From positions 30,162,165 to 30,226,164 of the forward strand of contig CM070639.1 of NCBI GenBank assembly GCA_036346255.1: a DNA stretch of 64,000 nt, written 5' to 3'. The translations under genes and the position numbers were made by a program. The notes beneath the pieces are model-generated. The model saw nothing but the letters and a program-made list of their open reading frames with translations. It made no database searches and was not told the DNA's origin. Numbering within the stretch: position 1 is the first letter of the stretch; the number at the start of each line of letters is the position of its first letter. This DNA comes from Ampelocalamus luodianensis. Lineage: Eukaryota > Streptophyta > Magnoliopsida > Poales > Poaceae. This document shows, piece by piece, positions 54,781 through 64,000 of this stretch.

Positions 54781-55980
54781 GATGTCGCCCCAACACTCGT
54801 GCTAGAGCTCAACGATGGGGATCTCCACCCTGTGGCACTCGTTCTGCTGCAGAGCGTAACTTTACGCCAGCGAGAGAGGTTGAGCCCTCTCAGCAAGACC
54901 GTCCCGCGGATGTTCCTCAGGAAGTGCTTCCTCCGCCACCCACTATGGCGGAAGTCTTGGCTCGGTCGAGAGAACAGGATGGATCGGACCGAGGATCCTG
55001 GAGGCTATAGCTCGCAACACTTCTCCCGCTCTGCGGCACAGGGAGGGGACATCGAGGCGCGTGGGGTCTCGCCGAGTTTGTGAACAAATCCTCCCACCTT
55101 GCGTACCGAGACCCTATGGAGGTCAAGATTGGCCGAGGGATGTGGAGGAGAAACTAGCTATTGCTCGTGCTCGGGCATTGAGAGAGTTCTTTTGCCGCCT
55201 ATCACCGGAAGGCGCCGCTAGTGCATGGTGGGATAATTTTTCCGCCATGCAACTTTGTGAGACGTTCCATCATGGAACGAAGTTTTGTGCGGCTTTCAGG
55301 AGGCCTATATTCTGATGGGGTCATGTCAATCAAGCAGCAGTTTCTTGCTTTGAAGCAAGGAAGGAAGATCTGTCACCGAGTATCTTCAAGAGTTCAACTC
55401 CTGGCCCGCTATGCCCCGGATGACGTCTCCACAGATGCTGCGCCAGCACGGCTCATGGGCGGCTTGACCGAGGAGATCTGCTTGGCTTTAGTCAGACATG
55501 ACTTCAGAACTTCAAAGACATGGTGAACAAGGCCATTGTAGTGGAGCACAAGAGTGTGGCTGTGGAGGAGTCCAGGAAGAGAAAGAAGGCCGCTTAGTTT
55601 TCGGCTAGTGGCAGTTTCCCTCGACAGCGCACCGGACCGCCTCAGGCACCTCGTCCTCAGGCTCCAGTGCCATCGAGGCTTCCTGTGGCGCCTGCACGAC
55701 CTTCTCCACCTACAGGGCAGCGGCACAGTGGGAGTAAGAACTCCCAAAGCAGTGGTACATACAAGCCCAACGTCACTTGTTTTCATTGTGGTCGCCATGG
55801 CCACTATGCCTCTCATTGCCTCGCCAAGCAGCGGGGAATGCCTCAGGTTTATCGAGCTCCTACACCACCGGCTGTGGCAAGACCTACACCACCTCCCAGT
55901 GCATCATCTACCCCTCCTCAGGTCCCTGCACGTGGCCGAGTGAACCACGTCACCGCTGAGGAGGCGAGCGACGCTCGGCA
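54781..55980 (+). pseudogene. gag: capsid and zinc knuckle
   Basis: The likely start is ATG 54781, one frame break before RPNTRARAQRWGSP. Then PPPPTMAEVLARSREQ, capsid core RDVEEKLAIARARA (~55140), EGAASAWWDNFSAMQ (~55210), SIKQQFLALKQG (~55330), LLARYAPDDVSTDAAPARLM (~55400), KDMVNKAIVVEHKSV-like sequence (~55520), a Pro/Gln-rich linker, zinc knuckle CFHCGRHGHYASHC (55778-55819) and GRVNHVTAEEA (~55935). About four frameshifts. It leads straight into protease. Confidence 0.9.
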
Positions 55981-56530
55981 CGTCGCTTGGCTACACTTCT
56001 TATTAATTCTTGTCCAAAGATCGCTTTATTTGATTCAGAAGCATCTCATTCATTCATCAAAGAAGAATATGCTGCACTTAATCAATTTGAAATGCATAAA
56101 CTTCAGCCACCTTATCAAATCCAGTCGCCGGGATCGGTTTTCCAAACCGATCAAGTCTGCCGGGATGTAAAAGTGGAAATTCAAAATGTCAACTTCTTGG
56201 CAAACTTAATTGTGCTAAAATCAGCGGGTATTGATGTAATCTTGGGGATGGATTGGCTGTCCAAAAACCAGGGAAAGATCGATTGTGCTCAGCGGTCTAT
56301 TTCTGTCACTAGTGAAGATGGCAGTCAAGTCGTTTTTGCACCATCTGTGGGCAGTTCTCATCTCTATGCCTTGGAAGCTTGTACCTCTCTTGAACTTGAG
56401 AAAGTGCCTGTGGTGTGTGAATATCCAGATGTATTCCCCGAAGAACTCCCAGGCATGCCTCCTGATCGAGAAGTCGAGTTCGTCATCGAGCTTGTACCCT
56501 CTTCGCGCCGATCTCAAACGCCATACGGAT
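55981..56530 (+). CDS. Aspartic protease with altered active site (DSE)
   Basis: Would cut the Gag-Pol polyprotein. The 189-aa frame 55987-56556 starts TLLINSCPKIALFDSEASHS; the family active site is D-S/T-G and here the third residue codon is GAA (Glu) instead of GGA. Downstream it is normal: VEIQNVNFLANLIVL, DVILGMDWLSKNQGKIDC and the linker EYPDVFPEELPGMPPDREVE. It breaks from RT by a one-frame shift near 56520. Confidence 0.88.
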
Positions 56531-57840
56531 GCCTCCTAATGAATTGGAAGAATTGAAGAAGCAACTCCAAGAACTTCAAGACAAGGGGTTTATTAGGCCG
56601 AGCTCCTCACCTTGGGGATGCCCGACTATCTTTGTCAAAAAGAAGGACAAGAGTTTGCGGATGTGTGTTGACTACCGTCCGTTAAATGAAGTCACTATCA
56701 AGAACAAATATCCTTTTCCTCGGATTGATGATTTATTTGATCAATTGAGTGGAGCCCAAGTATTCTCCAAGGTTGATTTGCGCTTGGGCTATCATCAAAT
56801 TAAAGTTCGAACGAAGACATTCAAGACAAAGATTCTCTACTCGTTACGGGTTGTACGAGTACATCGTCATGTCTTTGGTCCGATTTAATGCACCGCATAC
56901 TTCATGAATCTTATGAATTCAGTGTTCATGGAGTATTTGGATAAGTTTGTTGTTGTATTCATTGACGACATCCTTATCTACTCAAAGTCTGATGAAGAAC
57001 ACGAGCAACACTTGAGGCTTGTGTTGGAGAAGCTTCACAACATCACTTTATGCCAAATTTAGCAAATGCGAGTTCTGGCTTCGTGAAGTTAGTTTCTTGG
57101 GGCATGTCCTATCCAAGGGCGGTATTGTTGTTGATCCTAGCAAAGTGCAAGATGTCCTTGATTGGAGACAACCTAAAACATTATCGACATTCGCGAGCTT
57201 TCTTGGACTTGGGTTACTACCGCAGATTCATCCGAACTTCTCCAAAATTGCAAGGCCAATGACTCAACTTCAAGAAAGAAAAGAAGTTTGAATGGTCGCT
57301 GAATGTGAGGAGAGCTTTCAGATCCTAAAGGAATGCTTGACCAAAGCTCGATACTCATTTTGCCCGCATTCACAAGAGCTTTGACATTTATCATGCGATG
57401 CGTCTCGCCATGGGCTCGGTTGTGTTCTTATGCGGGAGGGCCGAGTGGTAGCTTATGCATCAAGACAATTGAGACCACATGAGTTGAATTATCCCACTCA
57501 TGATTTGGAGCTCGCAGCGCTTGTTCATGCTCTCAAGATTTGGCGACATTACCTCATCTGCAATCGTTGCGAAATCTACACCGACCACAAGAGTCTTAAA
57601 TATATCTTCACCCAAGCTGATCTAAACTTGAGGCAAAGGAGATGGCTTGAGTTGATCAAAGATTATGATTTTGGACTCCATTATCATCCGAGAAAAGCAA
57701 ATGTGGTTGCCGATGCCCTAAGCGAAAGTCTCGGTCAAATGTTTATCGGAACTCCCATTTCAAAGAAGCTTGTGTGTTTGCGATGCAACGTCTGCACTGA
57801 GATAATTGAAGAAGGTTCCTTGCTGCCCTTAGTGTGAATT
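56529..57840 (+). pseudogene. Reverse transcriptase and RNase H
   Basis: RT: GFIRPSSSPWGCPTIFVKKK, RMCVDYRPLNE, NKYPFPRIDDLFDQL, FSKVDLRLGYHQI (first catalytic Asp), then a frame break near 56810; FIDDILIYSKSDEEHE at ~56958-56990 holds the YxDD-type box; KCEFWLREVSFLGHVLSKGG (57070-57115). RNase H is an open 135-aa frame 57430-57837: VVAYASRQLRPHELNYPTHD, LELAALVHALKIWRHYL, YTDHKSLKYIF and YHPRKANVVADALS. The stretch 56880-57430 has several shifts. Complete in domain content. Confidence 0.92.
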
Positions 57841-59262
57841 ATACACTTGAGGACCAGATTAGAGAAGCCTAAGACGACAAAGTAGCTCGATCCGGGAGGA
57901 AGTGAAGCAAGGCAAGGCCAAGTGCTTTAAAGAAGATGCACAAGGCACCTTATGGTTTGGAAACCGGTTGGTGGTGCCTTGCGATCACGCCTTGAGAGAA
58001 CTAATTCTCAAGGAGGCCCATGACTCAAGTTTTCTATCCACCTGGTAGCACCAAGATGTACCAAGATCTTAGAAGCGACTATGGTGGGCCAGATGAAACA
58101 ACACATCGCTCAATTTGTTACCGAGTGTGATGTATGCCAAAGAGTGAAGGCCGAGCATTTGAAGCCGACAGGCACTCTACAACCCCTGCCCATTCCCAAG
58201 TGGAAATGGGAAGAAGTTGGCATGGATTTTATCACCGGCCTCCCAAGGACTCAAACTGGGTCTGATTCTATATGGGTGATCGTTGATCGTCTGACGAAGG
58301 TTGCCCATTTCATTCCTGTCAAGACCACCTACCATGGGGATAAGTTAGCTGAGCTTTATATCTCCAGAATTGTTTGTCTCCATGGTGTACCAAAGGTCAT
58401 CATTTCGATAGAGGTCCTCGGTTCACATCTTACTTCTGGAAGTGCTTACATAAAGCAATGGGGACCAATCTATCTTTCGCCCGCTACCACCCACAAACAG
58501 ATGGGCAGACTGAAAGGGTGAATCAAATCTTGGAAGATCTTCTCCGAGCATGTGTGTTGTCTTATAGCAAGAATCGAGAAATGTTTACCATTTGCGGAGT
58601 TCTCCTACAACAATAGCTTCCAATCAAGCATTCAAATGTCCCCGTTCGAGGCATTATATGGAAGAGCTTGTAGGACACCCTTGAACTGGTCCGAAGTCGG
58701 GGAGAGGCCATTTTATGGCCCAACCTTGGTAGAGGATGCAGAAGAACAAGTTCGTGTCATCCGCGAACGACTTCGGACGGCTCAATCCCGTCAGAAGTCC
58801 TATGCCGACCGTCGCCGTCGGGAATTGAGTTTTCAAGTGGATGATCATGTCTATCTTAAGGTTTCTCCAATGAAAGGAATACATCGTTTCCAAGTCAAAG
58901 GCAAATTGGCACCTCGCTACATCGGGCCTTTCTGAATTCTAGCAAAGTTGGGGCCGGTGGCATATCAAATAGAATTGCCACCATCACTTGTGGATGTGCA
59001 TGATGTCTTCCATGTTTCTCAACTGAGGAAATGCCTTCGTGTCCCGACCGAAGCAACTGAGCTAGAAAAACTTGACTTGCAATCCGATCTTTCTTATCGA
59101 GAGCACCCGATTCGCATTCTTGAGGAAAAAGAGCGCAAGACACGTAATCGCATTATCAAACTCATCAAAGTCCAGTGGAGTAACCATACTGAAGATGAAG
59201 CAACTTGGGAGCGTGAAGATCAACTACGAGCTAGCTATCCTGATCTTTTTCCTTCTACTTAA
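57841..59262 (+). pseudogene. Integrase with chromodomain
   Basis: The zinc-binding part is spread over 57900-58140 (STKMYQDLR, CDVCQRVKAEH). Core frame 58081-58521: WEEVGMDFITGLP (first Asp), VIVDRLTKVAHFIPV, LHGVPKVIIS, then a shift; 58374-58616 keeps YHPQTDGQTERVNQIL (Glu region). 58552-58935 holds FAEFSYNNSFQSS, PFEALYGRACRTP, RQKSYADRRRRELSF and LAPRYIGPF before a TGA. 58948-59262 gives HDVFHVSQLRKCLR and the chromodomain RILEEKERKTRNRIIK, VQWSNHTEDEATWEREDQL, ending PST and a stop. Two shifts and one stop prevent a single product. Confidence 0.93.
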
Positions 59263-59456
59263 AATGTCTTCGAATCAAGAAAGGAAAGTTTAAACAAAGC
59301 AATGGGAAGGGAAAAATGTAATAGCCATTCCTTGTAACCCTACAAAGATATCTTGGCACTATCTTTGAAGGAAATCAAGACAACAGATGTTCTGTTTTCT
59401 CTTAAAGACCTTCCTATCCAATTTCCACCCTACCGATCTCGGGGTCGAGATCTTTC
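59263..59456 (+). other. Tail between pol and polypurine tract
   Basis: About 190 bp non-coding, including CGATCTCGGGGTCGAGATC (59432-59450), an inverted repeat also seen in related form before the PPTs at 1348, 8290, 29105 and 33705 (CTCGGGACGAGA, GAATTCGTCCCCGAATTC, ATCTCGTCCCCGAGAT, ATCTCGTCCCGG). Confidence 0.7.
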
Positions 59457-59471
59457 GTAAGGGGGGAGGTT
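59457..59471 (+). other. Polypurine tract of the Tekay-like element
   Basis: GTAAGGGGGGAGGTT directly before the LTR start TGTCACATCC. Confidence 0.85.
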
Positions 59472-62400
59472 TGTCACATCCCCAAATTAATAAAGAGGTT
59501 TATTATGCATTCCATTAGCATGCATCATGTTTTGAAACTTTTTAATTAAATATTGTACTTGGAAAATCTTAAAACACACTTGTAACATACCCTTTTATTT
59601 GAACCCCAAACCAAAAACAAAATAAATGCTCTTAAGTATCTCTGAAATAATTTATTCAAATACTATATTAATTATCACAAATTAATATAATTTTTCCTAA
59701 TTTTTGGCACTGATCTTAACCCTATGAAAATTCAAACACCATTAAAAGACCTTATCTAAGTTTGAATTTATATATTACAAAATATATTATGAACAGTAGG
59801 GTTCAATAATTTTTATGGCACTAGGCTATCCTAGGAACCCCCATAAATTATTTCATGATTTTAGGAATTTTATTTATATTTTTAAGGCCTGAGTCAAACT
59901 AGAATCTAAAGAAATTCAATCACTCAAACCCTAGCACTGTTTCTCGGGCCTCGAACCGCACCTTGACTCGAGTCCGACCCACCTCTTGACTCTGGTCGAG
60001 TCAACTAAGCGCACCGCGACATGCGAGCCTTCGGATCGGAGATCAACGGCCCGATCGTGCATCCTCCGACCGTCCGAAGTCCCCACTAATCTCACCGTCG
60101 GTAGAGATCCAACGGTGCGCGATCGAATCACTTTACTCACGCTCGCATGCGCGCCTTGTCTCGCCGACGGCGTGGGCCCAAGCCGTCGCCTTCGTCCCGA
60201 CCTCACGCAGAGCCGAGCTCCACGCGCGAGGCGATCGCTTCGCGCCGTTGAGGATTCCGCCGCCGTCAATCCACCGCCGTTGGCCACTCCGAGCGTTCCG
60301 CGTAACGCCGCTCCAATGCCGCCATCGCCGGGCATAATACCCCTCGCAACCCCTCTTTCTCCTCACTTCTTCTCTGTTGATTGAGAAGAGGAGGATCTAT
60401 GGTGTTCCTCGTTAGTAAGCTTCCACAGGGTGTTTCCTCTCTTATACTTTCAATGCCTTCTCCATTTTTGCTGAGCTTGGTTCTTATCTTCACTTGTAGC
60501 ATCTGATTCATCCTCGTGCTCTAGCTCACGTCCAGAGCACGCACCCGAGGACACTTTCGTGCCATCTTCGTGTTCCGGAGGTATTATCCTCAACTTTGCG
60601 CGTCACCTCACATGCTATAGGCCACTGAGAGAAACCCCTAAACTAATTTTGGTAATGCACGCAGATCTTGTTGAATCGAAGTTTGCACCATTTCCGACCG
60701 TGAAGCAACTTTTCACCTCCCACCTTGATCCGATAAGCCATTGTCCAATTCCTTGCTCCTATGGCTTGCTCTTAAGCTCCTTGAGCTAACCCAAGCATTC
60801 ACTTTGCTTCATTTTACTCAGATCTTCATCTCTTCGTCGAGCCGTGTCGTCGCCATTTTCTTCTCCCACCGACCAAGCTCCACTAACCCCAAAGCTTCAA
60901 AAGACCTTCTCCGCTCGGGTAGCTTCGGTTAGTCCCTAGTACTGCACTCGCTTGTATGTCGCCGCGAGCTACGCATTGCCGTTTCGTGTTTGCCGTAGAA
61001 CCGCCGCTTAGCTCCGCCTAGCGCCGGTGCGGGCTACCTCGAGGTCGCCACCACCCTCAAAGATGCGTAGCGTTATTGCACGACTATCACGCCCTTGGTC
61101 GGCGCCGCGTGGGTCGAAATCGCCGCGAGCCGCCGAACAGCGAACGAGGCGTGTTGGGTCGTCCGCACATCGTAGTAGGGTCATTAGGACCGTGATTCGA
61201 TCTTTAATTAGCTAATGATGAGTTAGTCATTAAATGATGTCTTAGTCGGCCTAATGTTTCACTTACACGCGCCCCACGCACGAAAAAACGAACGTTTGGT
61301 TAAAGCCACGAGGCGACATGTGGCCCTAGGCCTTAACTCCCGTCTTGCCGTGCGCATGTGCGATGGACCTAGTCTCGTGGACCATGTCGCCGAGAGTGGG
61401 ACCCACCGGTCGTAACGCGATTAAATCTCGAATTAAATGAAAATGCACTATTCACGGGCCATTGGTCGCTGACTTTGGCTCACAACTGCTCGGTGAAAAA
61501 GTTTAAACGACATATAAAATCCGAAATCCATTTATTTGCAAGCTGAAAAATATGTATAACTTTGAAAATGCATAACTAATTCATTTTAACTCCAAAATGA
61601 GTGAAACCACTTCTGATAAATTACTTATTTAATGAACTTTATATTAAAATTGGTTTCAACCATGTCTCTGTAACAGAGAGCATTATTTTGGAAAATGAGC
61701 CTTTAGCACTATTATTTGTACAATAGAAAAAGGCTGATAACTTCAAAAATTCATAAGTAATTCTTGGAAACTCCAAAAATAGTGAAATCAGTTTTGATAA
61801 TTTCTATTTCAAATAACCTTAATTATAAAAATAGTTTCAAACTCACCTCTATCACAGAAACTATAGTTTGAGGAAAATGATCCTAAAAGTCATTATTTTT
61901 ACATTATTAATGCTGGTAACTTTAGAAATCAATAACTAAATCATGAAAACTTCAATTGGAGCAAACTCAACTGTTTTGAACTTGTAATAATATTGCCTAT
62001 TTATCCATGTAATCCATTTACTCACCACTGCTCTACAAATTTTCGCCTCATAATTAAATTACCCGAATAAAGGCGTATTGAAATATGAAAATCGAATCAC
62101 CATAACTTTCACATACTAAATCAAAATGAAATAATTCTTTCACCAAAACCACCTTAAATCATGACTTAGCTACTGTAGAAAAATCATGCATTTTGAGCAT
62201 TTTGAATTTTGAGGTTTTTCTCGATGTTTATTCGGTATTGTATTTATCTAGATTCCGAGCTTATTGATATCGACTCCTACGCGACCGAGAGTGAGCAATT
62301 ACTTTTCCAGCAAGGCAAGCATCCTTTGAACTTTCTTTTTGCATCATATTTGATCCCAGATTTGTTAGGATAGATGCAATGATAATTGCTTGCATGCTAT

Positions 62401-64000
62401 TTTGATAATGTCGCTATTTTTGTGATGAATAGTTAGACACATCCTATTATCTTGTCATTGTGGCTATCCATGAATTACCCCAGTACTGAAATAATTATGA
62501 TAGGATGTTTGAAATACGGTTGTTCAAGTTGCTTAGCCATGCAAGTCTAGAACCGGTAGCTCGATTGTCGGGAATAGCCCGACAATTATGGGATAAACAT
62601 AACTCTCATTGTATACTTTTGTTTCAGATCCTTGTATCTGTTTTATGAGATAAATTTTGTCATTTTAAATGAGCTTTTGGTCTGGACAAGTGTTGGTTAG
62701 TGATGGTGCCTTCATGCACGAGATTTGGGTATGTGGTTTGGCTTGTTTGGACAATTAAGGACCAAACTTTGGGTTGTTACGATTCAAGCAAAACTCGTGC
62801 TATCACGCGCGGTATATGGGTGCCGTACGGTTAAGTAGGGGGAAGATTTTATTGTGTTGAGTCCCACGGTGGTGAAATTGTAAGGGCATGGGACCATGAA
62901 ATCCCGTGTTCCTTTTGGGCCGATAGGATAGGGGCGTTAACGTCTTGTGTTTCCTAGGATATATAGGATGGAGGCGTTAACTTCTCGTGTTTCCTAGGAG
63001 CCATGGGTTGAGGGACTTAGCTCAATGGGCCCTTCTTGCTAAAAACGACCGTATCTTGATTTACCCGGCCGGCATACCATAGAAAGTATGCTATATTCGG
63101 AGGCATCTGGAGGCTTACGGGCTAATCAAGTCGTGTGGGTAAAGTAGTACACCCCTGCAGGGTATAATCTATTCGAACAGCCGTGTCCACAGTTACGGAC
63201 GACCGCTTGAAATTTGTGGCTGCTTATTGTTAGACTTGGGATTAAATTGTGGTTATAACTTGGTATCGACATGAATGGGATGTTCATGCTTGTTGTTGTA
63301 TCAAAGTGGACCGCCACTTTGTTGTTGGTATGATTCATTTGTTATTGAATTCATTACTTATTCACATGCTTTACTTCTACTTCAAATCTGATTTTGAAAA
63401 GGCACGTGAAAAACTAGTATGTGTAGGTTGTTCAGTATTGCGTCGTTTTCGCAAAAATTTAAGCCAATATGAGCCCGTCCTTTGAATGACCTTATGCATA
63501 ACTATTTTTATTTGTGTAAGACTTGCGAGTACTCTTTGTACTCAGCCAGGTGTTCTTGGCTTTTTCAGGTGAGGAGGATTTAGAGACCGATGAGATTATC
63601 GGTGTCGATTTAGGCGACACCGATGAGTAGTTTGCTATCATCTAACTCCCAGTTGGTTGCCGATGGGTTATGGGGCATACCATTGCTGGTCTTTTGGTCT
63701 ATTTATGTGTTTCCGCTGCTACTTAATACTCTCTTTTAAATTTGGCGGCCGCCACTTGTATCAGATGTAAACTTGGAACTATGTTGTATGTCTTTTGAAC
63801 TATTTATGTGTGGATGTTGTATGGATGTGAACAACGTTGGATGAGAGTATGGTTATATTGGTCGCTGATCTTGGGAGCCAATATAAGTCATACTCACTGT
63901 TCATGAATTCCTATTTAACTCACTGAGTGTAGCGCTTGACTTGTCGGAGAACCGACAATCATGTAGTGCTCGCAGAGGAGTAGCGCGCATGATCGTCGGA
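59472..64000 (+). repeat. 3' LTR of the Tekay-like element, cut by window end
   Basis: 4529 bp aligning with 48776-53300. AT-rich parts (for example 61550-62250) are almost identical to the 5' LTR; GC-rich parts (60000-61500) differ by many 1-4-base gains and losses. Hairpin copy at 63527-63543; module copy at ~63070-63210. Confidence 0.95.

Larger units (their letters stand above)
48776..64000 (+). mobile_element. Tekay-like Ty3/gypsy chromovirus with 4.65-kb LTRs
   Basis: 5' LTR 48776-53429, PBS 53434-53446, extra ORF 53641-54448, gag 54781-55980, protease, RT, RNase H and integrase with chromodomain to 59262, polypurine tract 59457-59471, 3' LTR from 59472 to the window edge (about 130 bp short of complete). 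It has all genes of an autonomous element, but most are frameshifted and the protease active site is changed. In AT-rich stretches the LTRs are almost identical, suggesting a recent insertion. LTRs exceed half of its length. Inserted in the MULE; likely TSD copy ATGCA at 48771-48775. Confidence 0.94.

Overview
The window is plant nuclear DNA made almost entirely of transposable elements. I recognise no host gene, tRNA, rRNA or CRISPR array. The mix points to a grass with a repeat-rich genome: Ty3/gypsy chromoviruses with very long LTRs primed by initiator-Met tRNA, a BARE-1/RIRE1-like copia LTR, a short-LTR Reina-like element, a DUF4371-type hAT, a MuDR-type MULE and a DUF4283 LINE. The species cannot be named from this sequence.

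Layout. 1-16610 (+): integrase end and 3' LTR of a Tekay-like gypsy element; its LTR is split by a complete 10,075-bp gypsy element on the minus strand (5708-15782, 5-bp TSD). 16611-18243 (-): piece of another gypsy LTR. 18244-20747: LINE fragment whose 5' part is inverted. 20748-44167 (-): a Reina-like gypsy element broken into five pieces by (a) a hAT element, 21343-25624, with perfect 8-bp TSD, (b) a gag-only long-LTR element, 25990-31825, and (c) an internally deleted Tekay-like element with a 4.9-kb LTR, 32516-42999, which itself holds a copia-like solo LTR, 35271-36857. 44168-44256: end of a second, tandem Reina copy. 44257-48775 (+): MULE with promoter, 5'-UTR intron and MuDR-type transposase, cut by a solo gypsy LTR, 45471-48003. 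48776-64000 (+): Tekay-like element with 4.65-kb LTRs and a complete but broken extra ORF-gag-pol; its 3' LTR runs off the window.

Stratigraphy. The LINE predates both the Reina element and the 16611-18243 LTR, which interrupt it. Reina hosts the hAT, the gag-only element, the Tekay derivative and (in its tandem copy) the MULE. The MULE hosts the solo LTR and the last Tekay. At least three nesting levels are visible, and four insertions have matching TSDs (5708-15782, hAT, and two solo LTRs).

How parts work together. Each LTR supplies promoter and RNA end signals for its element, and gag, protease, RT/RNase H and integrase form the particle and the copying machinery. Several elements lack pieces (gag only; integrase plus an extra ORF only) and would need proteins supplied in trans. 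The most interesting non-coding signals are two palindromic modules: a GAGTAC-loop-GTACTC type hairpin 390-600 nt before the LTR 3' end in most long-LTR families, and a multi-palindrome module about 800-1000 nt before it in four families. An extra ORF of unknown function lies before gag in the Tekay elements. Caution: paired LTRs differ largely by 1-4-base indels in GC-rich stretches, so some frameshifts may be consensus errors.
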